Source of the DNA: Bradyrhizobium sp. Ghvi
GTDB taxonomy: Bacteria > Pseudomonadota > Alphaproteobacteria > Rhizobiales > Xanthobacteraceae
NCBI RefSeq assembly: GCF_900115265.1
Contig: NZ_FOVU01000020.1
Coordinates: 1-57,474 of the forward strand
Direction of reading: 5' to 3'
Length of the DNA stretch: 57,474 bases
The position numbers and the translations under genes are program-made. The number at the start of each line of letters is the position of its first letter. The stretch's first letter is position 1. The notes below the pieces were generated by a model, which did not search any database, was not told the origin of the DNA, and saw only the letters and a list, made by a program, of their open reading frames with translations. Below are positions 34,842 to 44,475 of this stretch, one piece after another.

Positions 34842-35553
34842 GTCGTCCCTCTTTGACACGAGCCTAGATCGCCGGTTCATACATTTGGTGACATCGGAGC
34901 AACAGTCGCGTTTAAAGATTCTGCCGAGTTTTCTGCGGATCCCCTGCACTTGAGCGTGCATGGCGCAATGCCCCTTCTCCTTCACGCGCCCCACGTCGCG
35001 AAGAACACAGAAGCTCCGCACGGCCTATTTTCGCTGATAGATCTTCTTGTCGGCGCCTCGTTCTCAGCAGAGCCATAAGCCTTGCAAGCAACGGCGGGGC
35101 GTGCGTGGTTGGCGCTTTGATGACGAGCCGGTGAACCGAATTGTCTTTTGTACAGGTGAACGAGACAGAGTCCAAATCTGCGATGCGACGAACTTTTAGG
35201 ACTTGGACGGCTTCGATTGAGCATTGTCTCTCGTGGCAACCTTCTTTTGTTCTGAGTTTCGCCTTGATTGCATGCAAGTCATACTCGGGAGCTCTCGTTC
35301 CGATGTAGGTGAGGACCGTCACGGGCGCGACGCGACGCCGGACATGAACGCTTTCACGTCCCAACTTACTGCCCGCTATCGTGGAACACAGATATCGCGT
35401 TCATACCTGGAACGTTGAGATACGCCAGTCATAAAGCTGGTACGCTCCTCGGTCCAACTTGCGCTATGATCACCGAGACGAATTTGATCGGGTCAACTAG
35501 TTCGGCCGACCGTTGAACCAGCAAACACAGACATAAAAACTGCTTCACCCATG
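34842..35553. other. Intergenic, no supported gene
   Basis: About 700 bases. A minus-strand frame at 34912-35364 exists, but composition and lack of motifs argue against it. Nothing else recognisable. Confidence 0.35.
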
Positions 35554-35775
35554 TCATGGTGCCGCCGGCAATGCAGGCGCGGTCCGAAGCTCTATCACAT
35601 CGGCGAATACTGTCCAATCGCGGACATTTTTTTCCTTGCAGAAATCAATCTCCGCCTGCTGTGCAGCAGCACTCGGAGAGGCGGCATCGACCTTGAACGC
35701 TGCTTGACAGGCACGATGTTCCTCGCCGGTATCGTCACAAACGGTCTTAATGAACCGAACGTTAAATGAAGGCAT
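35554..35775 (-). CDS. Small conserved hypothetical protein, 73 aa
   Basis: Starting at the ATG at 35775, the product MPSFNVRFIKTVCDDTGEEH then RACQAAFKVDAASPSAAAQQ and DWTVFADVIEL has the strand-helix-strand pattern of a small family that I recall as frequent in Bradyrhizobium. The frame is open upstream to 36039, but those 88 residues are not protein-like. No function is known to me; no operon partner. Confidence 0.65.
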   Translation of the reverse strand: MPSFNVRFIKTVCDDTGEEHRACQAAFKVDAASPSAAAQQAEIDFCKEKNVRDWTVFADVIELRTAPALPAAP

Positions 35776-36972
35776 AGCACCATCTTCTTGCGGGTTTGCT
35801 GATCGACCATTCTGCCATTCGCGCCACAAGAGTATTTGATCTGCCTCAAGCAGCATGCCCATGAGGTTGTCTGCTTCTCCAGCACGCGGCCCGAGCGCTC
35901 CTCTTGTCCCGCAGGCCACGCGACCTCTTTTTGACCAGCTTGGCGGATCCCACTCTGTTTTGAGCCGAAGGACAACGGCTTTTGGTCTGCACATGCCCTC
36001 GACCGACAACGTTGGGCCGCTGTGAGTGAGGATTGTCAAAAAAGACGATTGAGACTCACGACGGATATGCCGGCATTCAACCTATCGATCCTCCCGCGGT
36101 CAACATGGAGGCTGGCGACGCGGCAACGATACGCCGGACACCTGATGGTCTCATGAGGCATTGCTGCAAATGCCGGCTCATTGCGCCGCTCGGGCAGACT
36201 TTCTGACGCGCACCGCCGGCCGGAGCAAGCAATAGCAAGACCTAGGCGCACGCGATCGTGAACCAATGAGGCCAACGCCCGTTTCTCGCGCCTGACTGTC
36301 CACCCTGCCGCCGTGGCAGCGCCATGATCAGGCCTGCCGCTGCCAGCGTTCCGATAAGTTTAAGGTTCAGGACTTCCGCGGCAAGCCTGGACTAGGAGTA
36401 GCGCCAGCAAATCTACCAACATGCGCGGAAAGCGTGCAATGCACCATCTACTTGCCGGCTATCGGATCATTGAGGACAAATGCTGTCGTGGCTCATTCAC
36501 GAGCGGTGCGCCTCGAACCAATCCGACTGCACGCTGTTATGTTGCGGACGAACTCGCGGTCCTGGCGGATCACGCAAGTTGGGACATCTCGCCTGGCAGT
36601 GCCGGACTCGTCCGACTCACAGCGGCCGCTCAAACTCGGCCGTCCGGACGCGCATAATCTCTTTTTGACCTGCATCAATACTGCGGCGACTGAGTACTGA
36701 TAAAAGTGGGCTTCAGTCCAAGGTCTCACCAAGCGCCGAGGTTCTTGAGCTGCTCGAGATCGCTTCGACCGAACCCGGGATCTGTTTCGGAGGGGCATGT
36801 TTCGACTGACGGGCCAATGATGAGCCGGCGCGATAGGTTGAAAGGCGGCGCGGTTGATAGAACCCCTCGCTGCGGCCAACACGATCGAGACCACGCCGCG
36901 CCTGGCCAATATTCGGCGAGCCTGTTCGCGCGGCCCGTGTCTCGTCCGTAGTATTAAGGAGGTTGCCTGAAT
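35776..36972. other. Long eroded stretch without a supported gene
   Basis: About 1.2 kb of overlapping short frames. A minus-strand piece around 36300-36370 reads LKLIGTLAAAGLIMALPRR, like the start of a small exported or membrane peptide, but I find no start codon in place. The rest is unrecognisable. Confidence 0.4.
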
Positions 36973-37203
36973 TTGTCAGCCGGCAGCGATGAAGCCCGTC
37001 CAAGATGTCATGGCGATCTAATCTGGGAGCGGCTCGAAAGAACGCCGCCGTTTGACCGAGATCTGGAGATTGCGGTGATCGAGGGAAACACCATTCACCG
37101 GGTGGTCTTTCCTTGCCGGCGGATCTTTGGCGGATGGATCAAGGCAAAGACGGGAGAACACGTAGCCGTGCAACCGACGCACTGGCGCACCTGGCCCAGA
37201 TAG
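36973..37203 (+). CDS. Small conserved hypothetical protein, 76 aa
   Basis: A TTG start at 36973 is supported by a perfect AAGGAGG at 36956-36962. The core PPFDRDLEIAVIEGNTIHRV then VFPCRRIFGGWIKAKTG and the closing PTHWRTW form a strand-rich small domain whose ending P-T-H-W-R-x-W I recall in other Bradyrhizobium proteins. It lies about 370 bases upstream of the fixL relic and shows no link to it. Confidence 0.6.
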   Translation: MSAGSDEARPRCHGDLIWERLERTPPFDRDLEIAVIEGNTIHRVVFPCRRIFGGWIKAKTGEHVAVQPTHWRTWPR

Positions 37204-37574
37204 CGCGGCCCACCCTGGAGGCTGTTGACGCGGGCTCTGCCTCCGGTGACCTCCCTGGGAAACAATGTGGGCCGCCACGAAACATGTCCGGCCAGGTCTG
37301 TACGCCTCTGGCGCTGACGAGGCGGCCGCCGCGCTAGCTCTCGTTCTATGCCTGGCGCGAAATTCACGTTCAGGACCGCACGTCCACTCTACCTCCTCTT
37401 GTCGTTCTTGCACTTTCGCCGCGGCTACGTGCCGGGGAACTTCACTCCCTGCTTTGCCTCATTTCAGCCTGGCCTGTTGTTGTCAGAGGCCTCATCATTG
37501 ATCCGCCTACATGATCGAAATCCAGGAATTTGCACGAGTTGGTTCTCTCCCTGGCTGTATTGGCAATCGGCTTC
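37204..37574. other. Intergenic upstream of the fixL relic
   Basis: Possibly contains unrecognisable remains of the N-terminal PAS domain of the fixL relic. Nothing I can align by eye. Confidence 0.35.
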
Positions 37575-38595
37575 TGCGGCAAACAGAGCAGGCGCCCTAT
37601 AGGTTAGCCCATCTGCGGTTGGCCCTGGAGTAGCGTGCCGGAAGCCATGATCGTGATTGGCAAGAAGGGCACCATTTGCTCGTCTGCGCCCCGCCTGTCC
37701 GTTTAGTTGGTTGGCCTCCGGACGATGTAGTCGGAATGAATGTAACGAGCATGATGCCACAGCTCTAGCTCTCCGAGCACGAGCGCTATATCTCACGTTA
37801 TCTGCCCAACGGCGAGGAGCACATCATCGGCATCGGCCGTATCGTGGTCGGCGAACCGAGCGACGGCTCTCCCTCCGTCGCACAAGCCAAAGTGCGCACC
37901 GAACGGTTCTTCACCGGCTTCATCCCAAACCTGACCGAACGGCCGGCGCAGGAACGGCGGTTCCAAGAGTTTCAATCTGAACTCGTGCACGTGTCGCAGA
38001 TGGCATCGTCTTTTGCAGACGAGGTCAACCGGCCGCTCCACGCAATTATACAGTACATGCGGGACATAAAGGCTCTGGCGCCCGACAGCCGCACGCCAAC
38101 CGCATTGGTGTGCACTCGAACACACCGCCGAACAGGCTCTGCGCGCCAACGGTATCATCAGGCGCCTGCGGGAATTGGTTGCCACCGGCGAGCACACAGT
38201 AAAGATTCCGCTCACGCTCGTTGAAGAACCTGTGGCTGTCGCTCTTGCCCTAGTCGACCTGAAGCAGCAGCGCGTATAGGTGATGATCTGCCCGGACCGC
38301 GATCCAATCATCGTGGACAAGATTCAGATCCGGCGGATCGCCCTGTACGTGAGACGCAATGCCGCGCCGCGAAATTGCCAAGGTCGACACGTCTACCATT
38401 GCCGATAAATAGCCTCGCGTCAGCGCCGATATCGCTGACAGCCTGCCCCTTTTTCACGGCAGCATGACATGGGTGTGGGGCAATCAATCTGCCGGACGAT
38501 GATCGAGTCACATGGTGGCCGCATCGTCGCGGAAGTCAATCTGGGCAGCGGCGCGACGTTTCCGTTCACCGCGCGATTTGGGGAGCGTAGTAAAG
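37575..38595 (+). pseudogene. fixL: Degenerate fixL oxygen-sensor histidine kinase
   Basis: Pieces of FixL appear in order across several frames: VPEAMIVIGKKGTI (PAS start), LVGWPPDDVVGMNVTSMMPQ, EHERYISRYLPNGEEHIIGI (with the heme-ligand His region), RFFTGFIPNLTERPAQE, QSELVHVSQMASSFADEVNR, EQALRANGIIRRLRELVATG, then after a TAG VDKIQIRRIALYV (N-box region) and finally TMIESHGGRIVAEV...GSGATFPFTARFG. There are at least two frameshifts and a nonsense codon. The phosphoacceptor His of AHELNQPL is Asp here (FADEVNRPL), and the ATP-binding core is largely deleted. The kinase is dead; it directly precedes an intact fixJ-like gene. Confidence 0.9.
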
Positions 38596-38599
38596 AGAC

Positions 38600-39205
38600 A
38601 TGATTGGGCGACGCATTCTTGTGATCGACGATGACGCCGCTATGCGAGACTCTCTCGCGTTTCTTCTTGATGTGAACGGTTTCTACGTTGCAACCTATGA
38701 GACGGCGACCGCGTTTCTCAACGACGTCGCGCGCGGTCCGGTTGACTGCATCGTGTCAGATATCTGTATGCCGGGTATGAGCGGTCTTGAACTGGTCAGA
38801 AAGGTGAAGTCCGATAACGTCGACTGCCCTTTGATCTTGATAACTGGTCATGGCGACGTATCGCTCGCAGTCGAAGCGATGAAAGCGGGTGCGGTCGACT
38901 TCATCGAGAAGCCGTTCGACGAGGAGGTGCTATTGCGCGCGATCAATAGTGCTTTGGATGCGCGGCCAGCAAAGCCAGCCGATGACGCAGCGAAACTGCA
39001 GGCGGAAGCCCGCCTCGCTAGCCTCTCGTCGCGCGAGCGTGACGTCCTGCAGGGACTATTAGCCGGCAAGATTAACAAGGTGATCGCCCATGATCTCGGT
39101 ATCAGTCCCCGGACAGTTGAGGTTTACCGTGCAAACCTCATGGCCAAGACAAATGTCCGCAGCATGTCCGAGTTGATGCGCATCGCCATTACCGCTGGAC
39201 TCTAG
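38600..39205 (+). CDS. fixJ: FixJ-like two-component response regulator
   Basis: A 201-residue regulator with an N-terminal receiver (RRILVIDDDAAMRDSLAFLL, phospho-Asp in CIVSDICMPGMSG, ILITGHGDV, DFIEKPFDEE) and a C-terminal LuxR-type helix-turn-helix (LSSRERDVLQGLLAGKINKV, IAHDLGISPRTVEVYRANLM). FixJ, phosphorylated by FixL at low oxygen, switches on fixK and microaerobic genes. The partner fixL immediately upstream is a pseudogene, so this copy must rely on another kinase, be silent, or work unphosphorylated. It is probably a second copy distinct from the chromosomal fixLJ. Confidence 0.88.
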   Translation: MIGRRILVIDDDAAMRDSLAFLLDVNGFYVATYETATAFLNDVARGPVDCIVSDICMPGMSGLELVRKVKSDNVDCPLILITGHGDVSLAVEAMKAGAVDFIEKPFDEEVLLRAINSALDARPAKPADDAAKLQAEARLASLSSRERDVLQGLLAGKINKVIAHDLGISPRTVEVYRANLMAKTNVRSMSELMRIAITAGL

Positions 39206-40092
39206 CAGCAGCGCAATTCGCGCGAATGGCTTATCCAAGCATTCAAGCTGCGAAGTCCAGATGACGAACGGAGGGCTTTCGTTCGCACCGCACCGAGCGG
39301 ATCATGGGATAGCTGCCGATCCGATACGCGCTGCTGGTTTCTCGGAATCACCGCGGCATATGAAGCAGATCATTTGCGTCGGTGCAAAGTTGTGCGCCGA
39401 TGGACAGCAGGTCGGGCCCTCGAAAGAACCGCATAGTTCGGAAATATATTGGTCCATCCTCCACCGGAGCTTCCCGAGCGAGCGAGCGTTAACGGCTCAA
39501 TTTCTGCACGAATACGCATCTTGACGGTGGAGAGCGGCAAGGCAGGCCCTGGCGCCAGGTCAATATGCCACACGAGCGAAGTACTGATCCGGGTGGGCGG
39601 CCAAATGCGCACGGATCGGATGATCCTGAAGCGCGTCGACGACGCCAGCCGGCTTACATCGATCACGATGCCTCAATTCCGCCTACTCACCTCCGCGGCC
39701 GGCCGATCTCGATGAGGATTAGCGTCAAGGTGCCCGAACAAGACGCCTGCGGCGAGCCGAAAGTGGTGGTGGACCACAACGTCTGCCTGTAGCTCTTCAC
39801 GGGTGCGGCGGTGCGCTCACGGCTGTTTCCACGAACGGGGGCCGACCAAGCCAGCATGCAGAATTCTGATCATTGTTGCGCCACCAAGGGACCGCGCCGC
39901 CGCCATTCAATACGCCGTCCTCAGGGGACTTACGTGTAAATACCTAGGGGCTTCTACCTAGGGAAAACATCCAAATTTTCCAGTTCGCCAGGAGCAGCCA
40001 TTCTGCGTCCACTTAACGTTCGCGAGATAACTGGGCGATCTTGCAACAGCAAAAACGCTTTCAGGCTACATTGCGCCTCCAGGAGCACCGCA
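39206..40092. other. Intergenic between fixJ-like and hemerythrin genes
   Basis: About 890 bases with no gene I can support. It carries the tandem TACCTAGGG repeats (39941-39963) 130 bases before the hemerythrin gene. A plus-strand frame at 39449-39715 has no recognisable domain. Confidence 0.4.
39941..39963. promoter_or_regulatory. Tandem TACCTAGGG repeats upstream of the hemerythrin gene
   Basis: TACCTAGGG at 39941-39949 and again at 39955-39963, centre spacing 14 bases in the same orientation. The position about 130 bases before the start codon suits an activator site, for example of a NarL/LuxR-type regulator. The identity of the regulator is unknown. Confidence 0.4.
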
Positions 40093-40692
40093 ATGATCAT
40101 CGATCTTTTGCTTCGAGAGCATCGCAACATTGATGTCCTTCTGGTTGCTCTTCAACGCGAATTGGAGATTTTTGAGAGAGGAATCCGCCCCGACTATGAG
40201 GTCATTCGCGCAATTATCAGCTATTTCGAGGTTTACCCCGAGTTGTACCATCATCCGCAGGAAGACTTGATTTTTTCGAAGCTCAAGGCTCGCGATCCGG
40301 ATGCCGCTTCCAGCGTCGGCGATCTCGCGGTTGAACACCAAGAAGTCGTCGAGCGTTTGCACCACTTCGCGCAAGCTATTGACGCCATCCTCGCGGACCG
40401 TGAGCTCTTTCGGCAAGACGTCGGAAATATCATAAGCGACTTTATAGTACGCGAGCGGCACCACATGATGTGGGAAGAACAAGACTTCTTTCCCGCCGCC
40501 CTGAAGGCTCTCTCGGCTCAGGATTGGACCGAAATCGCTTCGGTCCTTACTAATGATGGAGATCCGCTGTTCGGCGAGACAGCGGCAGCGACTTCCGATG
40601 CGCTAAGAGCGCATATTCTGCAATTGGAGCAAGAAGCTGAGGCCGAACGGAGCTCGGTCGTGCTTTCGACCGCGCCCGCCGGCAGCCCCTGA
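40093..40692 (+). CDS. Hemerythrin-domain (HHE) protein
   Basis: The 199-residue protein opens with LLLREHRNIDVLL, followed by YPELYHHPQEDLIF, VEHQEVVERLHHFA and RERHHMMWEEQDFFPAALKA: the repeated H...HxxxE...HxxxD layout of bacterial hemerythrin-like domains that bind a di-iron centre. Such proteins sense or carry O2 or protect against oxygen and nitric oxide. AGGAG lies about ten bases upstream of the ATG. The C-terminal 50 residues are a helical tail without metal ligands. Position near a FixJ-like gene suggests a role at low oxygen, but no FixK-type box (TTGA-N6-TCAA) is visible upstream. Confidence 0.88.
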   Translation: MIIDLLLREHRNIDVLLVALQRELEIFERGIRPDYEVIRAIISYFEVYPELYHHPQEDLIFSKLKARDPDAASSVGDLAVEHQEVVERLHHFAQAIDAILADRELFRQDVGNIISDFIVRERHHMMWEEQDFFPAALKALSAQDWTEIASVLTNDGDPLFGETAAATSDALRAHILQLEQEAEAERSSVVLSTAPAGSP

Positions 40693-41354
40693 CACGGCGC
40701 TGAGACGGGCCGTATTGATCCCGACAACGAGCCACCTTCAAGCTCGGGACATCTTCTGGCTGGTCCGTTCGTAGACGGCCCAAGCCGAAACCGGAGTATG
40801 GGGTGGAACCGGTGGACCAAGGGCTGCTTTAAGCAGGTTCAAATCAATAGCACCCAATTCGTGCATTGGTTACGATTGCGAGATCCATGGAGTCGCTTTT
40901 CTTCGTAACCTAGCGCTGATCGAGCATCAGCAGTTCCAGGCAAGGAGCGCACCGAATTTGCGGTTAGCCCTCCTTGCGGTGACTGGCCCGCATGATTGCC
41001 CCTCGTTGCTGTCGCGAGCCTTGCCGACGTGCTCACGGGTGACAAATCTTGGTGTAGATTTCTAAACCTCAGGCTATAGGGTCGCAAACCACGGCATAAT
41101 TGAGCTACGCTGACCTTGTGCTTTAACTGGGCTTAGATTTTCGGCCAATGTCTTTCGCCGTGATCGAACCGGCGGCGGTCCTCCCTTCGCCGTGCGTGCG
41201 ATGCGTCAGCGTCGCTCCTCCCAGACTTTCGCCCGGCCCGCTAAGCGGTGCCGGGCATTTTTTGTCTTTCCCAGACTCCCTCAATTGTCTCGATTATTGA
41301 GAGCGCAAACGCCCGCGAGGGGATCAGCTTTGTTGAGAAGAGATCCAAGCCTGA
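40693..41354. other. Intergenic with an isolated plus-strand terminator
   Basis: About 660 bases between the hemerythrin gene and the end of metE. No protein gene is supported. A strong plus-strand terminator lies at 41232-41264, 540 bases past the hemerythrin stop, leaving room for a non-coding transcript. Confidence 0.4.
41232..41264 (+). terminator. Rho-independent terminator
   Basis: GCCCGGC (41232-41238) pairs with GCCGGGC (41251-41257), followed at once by ATTTTTT. The inner CCGCTAAGCGG also pairs partly, giving a stable hairpin. Polarity is plus, so it does not serve metE. Confidence 0.8.
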
Positions 41355-43700
41355 TCAACGGCCTCGCTGATCGAATGCAGCACGCAGTTCGCGGGCGGCA
41401 GCCACCATGTTCGCTAGCGCCGGCCGAACCTCCTCCCATTTACGCGTCTTCAAGCCGCAGTCCGGATTGACCCAAAGCTGCGAATCCTGCAGCCGTGTCC
41501 GAGCCAACGCCATCAGCTCCTTCATTTCGCCCGTCTCCGGAACGCGTGGAGAGTGTATGTCGTACACGCCCGGCCCGATCTGATTTGGATATTCGTAGTT
41601 CCTGAACGCGTCAAGCAGTTCCATTTTCGAGCGCGACGTCTCGATCGAGATGACATCCGCGTCCATTGCGGCGATCGCAGCTATGATGTCGTTGAAATCC
41701 GAGTAGCACATATGTGTATGAATTTGCGTTTGATCGGCGACGCCCGATGAGCAGATGCGGAAGCAATCCACCGCCCAATCGAGATAAGCCGTCCACTCCG
41801 ATCGACGCAACGGCAATCCTTCGCGCAGTGCAGCCTCGTCGATCTGGATTATGGTCGCACCAGCGTTCTCGAGATCACGGACTTCGTCTCGGATGGCGAG
41901 CGCAATCTGGCGGCAGACTTCCCTTCTGGGAATATCATCCCTAACAAAGGACCAGTTCAAGATCGTCACCGGTCCGGTCAAAATCGCCTTCATCGGTTTC
42001 TTCGTTAGTAATTGCGCGTAGCGCCACCAGTCTACGGTGATGGGCTTCGACCGCACTACATCGCCAAAGAGGATGGGTGGCCGGACGCAACGCGAGCCAT
42101 AGGACTGCACCCATCCGTTCCTGGTAAATGCGAAGCCGGCGAGCTGCTCTCCGAAGTACTGCACCATGTCATTGCGCTCGAACTCGCCGTGCACGAGGAC
42201 GTCAAGGCCAATGTCCTCCTGCCAACGTACGGCGCGCGCAGTCTCCTCCTTCAGGAACCTGTCGTACTGCTCGTCGCTCATCGCGCCTCGCGCACGCGCC
42301 GCGCGAGCATTCCGGACGTCTGTGGTCTGCGGAAACGATCCAATCGTCGTGGTAGGAAAAGGCGGTAGTCCGAAACGATTGCTTTGGATCTCGGCACGAC
42401 GGGCAAATGGGCTCGCACGGCGACGCATGCTCTGATCGATCGCTTTCATCCGGACAGCGACATTGGCATCACGGATTTTCGGCGAAGTCCGGCGGTCAGT
42501 CGCGGTACATTCCGACTCGGCAAGAGCTAGCGCAGCATTCTGGTCGCCTGCGAGCGCCGGCGCTAGGATCGCGAGCTCCCGCATCTTCTGAACCGCAAAA
42601 GCAAGCCAGCTCTTGACGTCCGGAGCGAGCCCGATCTCGAGCTCAACATCGACCGGCACATGAAGCAGCGAGCAGGATGGGGCAATCTGTACACGATCCT
42701 TGCCAAGCTTCGCAATCGCGGGTTCGAGCCACTGGCGCAGCGACGACAAATTCGACCGCCATACATTCCGGCCGTCGACGACACCGAGCGACATGACGAG
42801 ATCACTTCGCCCGCCCTCGATGATCTGGTCCAGTAATTGTGGCGCTCGAACCAGATCGAGGTGCAGTCCGGCAACTGGCAGGCTCAAGGCGGTGTGCAGA
42901 TTGTCGCCGAGGTCGCCGAAATAGCTGGCAACCATAATCTTGATGGCCGGCCCCTCCTTGGCGAGCCGGTCATAGGCGTGCCGCAAAGATCTACGCGTCC
43001 CCTCATCCAGATCAAGAACCAAGCAGGGCTCGTCGAACTGAACCCAATTAGCCCCACGTTGGGCCAATTCCTGCAGAACCTCGATATAGACCGGTAACAG
43101 TTCATCCAGGAGTGAGAGTGGCTGGAACGCAGGATCGGGACTCTTGCCGAGCTTTAGGAATGTAACCGGCCCGATCAGGACAGGTCGGGTCCGGAAGCCA
43201 AGGGCCTTGGCTTCCTCATACTCCTCGATCGGCTTGCGAGAGCATAATCTGAAAGTCTGTCCGCTGTGAAACTCCGGGACCATGTAATGGTAATTGGTAT
43301 CGAACCACTTGGTCATCTCCTGCGCCGGTGCGCCGGATCCGCGCGGTCCATGACCACAACTCACATCGGGGTCGTTGGATTGTGAACCGCGCGCCATCGC
43401 GAAGTACGTCTTGAGCGAGACGGTTTCGGCTTGCGCTGCGTAGATATCCGGGATTGCGCCAACCATGACACTCGTGTCGAGCACCTGATCATACAGCGAA
43501 AAATCGTTCGATGGAATGACGGTGATACCGATAGACTTCTGACGAGCCCAGTTGGCGGCACGCAGGCCGGCTGCATCTTCGAGCAACTGCTGCTCGCTCA
43601 TTTTTCCAGCCCAGTAGCTTTCTAGAGCGAGTTTGAGCTCACGCCGTGGACCGATGCGTGGCGTTCCGAGCGTGGCAACCGGAAGGGAAAGAAGAGACAT
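41355..43700 (-). CDS. metE: Cobalamin-independent methionine synthase
   Basis: MetE transfers the methyl group of methyl-tetrahydrofolate polyglutamate to homocysteine without B12. The ATG at 43700 gives MSLLSLPVATLGTPRIGPRR and 781 residues, the usual size; the in-frame sequence upstream is the riboswitch leader. The two barrels are complete: N-terminal FDTNYHYMVPE and FDEPCLVLDL, C-terminal FPTTTIGSFPQT, the zinc ligands in HTHMCYSDFND and WVNPDCGLKTR. The gene is preceded by a cobalamin riboswitch, so it is expected to be off when B12 is plentiful and the B12-dependent MetH can work. No metR-type activator is nearby. Confidence 0.96.
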   Translation of the reverse strand: MSLLSLPVATLGTPRIGPRRELKLALESYWAGKMSEQQLLEDAAGLRAANWARQKSIGITVIPSNDFSLYDQVLDTSVMVGAIPDIYAAQAETVSLKTYFAMARGSQSNDPDVSCGHGPRGSGAPAQEMTKWFDTNYHYMVPEFHSGQTFRLCSRKPIEEYEEAKALGFRTRPVLIGPVTFLKLGKSPDPAFQPLSLLDELLPVYIEVLQELAQRGANWVQFDEPCLVLDLDEGTRRSLRHAYDRLAKEGPAIKIMVASYFGDLGDNLHTALSLPVAGLHLDLVRAPQLLDQIIEGGRSDLVMSLGVVDGRNVWRSNLSSLRQWLEPAIAKLGKDRVQIAPSCSLLHVPVDVELEIGLAPDVKSWLAFAVQKMRELAILAPALAGDQNAALALAESECTATDRRTSPKIRDANVAVRMKAIDQSMRRRASPFARRAEIQSNRFGLPPFPTTTIGSFPQTTDVRNARAARARGAMSDEQYDRFLKEETARAVRWQEDIGLDVLVHGEFERNDMVQYFGEQLAGFAFTRNGWVQSYGSRCVRPPILFGDVVRSKPITVDWWRYAQLLTKKPMKAILTGPVTILNWSFVRDDIPRREVCRQIALAIRDEVRDLENAGATIIQIDEAALREGLPLRRSEWTAYLDWAVDCFRICSSGVADQTQIHTHMCYSDFNDIIAAIAAMDADVISIETSRSKMELLDAFRNYEYPNQIGPGVYDIHSPRVPETGEMKELMALARTRLQDSQLWVNPDCGLKTRKWEEVRPALANMVAAARELRAAFDQRGR

Positions 43701-43751
43701 AGCGTTAACCCCATGTTGGAGGCAAAGGCCATGGCGGACGCAGGCAGGGGA

Positions 43752-43768
43752 CGTCGTACGGTACGACG
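43752..43768. repeat. Perfect 17-base palindrome in the metE leader
   Basis: CGTCGTAC-G-GTACGACG is perfectly self-complementary. It lies between the cobalamin aptamer (ending near 43820) and the metE start (43700), where the expression platform is expected. It could be the switching hairpin. Confidence 0.6.
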
Positions 43769-43819
43769 GCTGCTTGGCGCACCACCGGGACACCCCGCCC
43801 GTGGACGATTATATTGTCG

Positions 43820-43990
43820 GGGCAGGTCTCCTGGCTCGCGGGTCATCGCTGCTGTCCGGCCTTCCCGAAGCCGCGCGGGCCTCAGTGGCATCGTTGGACA
43901 GCGGCTCGCCGCTCACAGTTGCGGGGGCAGCGCCGGCATCTTCACCGGCTTCCCTCTTAGCTCCGGATCAAGTGCGAACCGGAGAACCTC
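43820..43990 (-). promoter_or_regulatory. Cobalamin riboswitch controlling metE
   Basis: On the minus strand the aptamer elements follow in order: GGGAAGCCGGTGAA, GCTGCCCCCGCAACTGTGAG, GATGCCACTGAGGCCC, GGGAAGGCCGGACAGC, GATGACCCGCGAGCC and AGCCAGGAGACCTGCC. These are the conserved blocks of the adenosylcobalamin-type aptamer. It ends about 120 bases upstream of metE, the classic arrangement for B12 repression of the B12-independent enzyme. Confidence 0.96.
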
Positions 43991-44475
43991 GACGACTTCG
44001 ATTATCGGCAAGGCAAGTCTTCCGTCAACCTCTCAGATTATGTCTCAAGCTGGTGCTGAGACATCCGCTGCGCGAATGACCGTGCATCATTATCGTTGAG
44101 TCGATGGAGGAAGGCTCTCCAGTCAGTGTAATGACCATCGCAGCCGCCGCCGGCCCGCACGGAGGTAAACATCGAGACGTTCGCAAGTCGGGAAGCCGAC
44201 AAAGAGGAGAAAAAGCGGTGCGAATTGCGGTCTATTACCTGGCACGAGGAATGCAGGTCGTCGGCATGCCCAGTCCTCCTGCTGGGCATACCCAGCACAG
44301 CAACTTGAGGCTGTCGCCGGCAGCGAAGTTAGCGGCGCGTGACATAGAGGGGAGCGCCCGCTCGCACGGGACACCATCGGTCGCGTCGTCGCTAACTTCT
44401 TGCGCTCGCGAATAGCAGGTTCAAGGTTGCCCGTTTTGGAATGACGTGTGGATCAAACCAAATAGGCCGGCAGTT
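43991..44475. other. Intergenic: metE promoter region and an inverted repeat
   Basis: Should contain the metE promoter on the minus strand. TGTCTCA (44041-44047) is mirrored by TGAGACA (44057-44063), an inverted repeat with a 9-base loop that could be an operator or weak hairpin. No other gene is supported. Confidence 0.4.

Noticed and set aside
34912..35364. 150-codon minus-strand frame
   Set aside because: No conserved pattern, no ribosome binding site, and the C-terminal half is low complexity (Arg/Gly/Ala). It overlaps the upstream region of a better-supported small gene.
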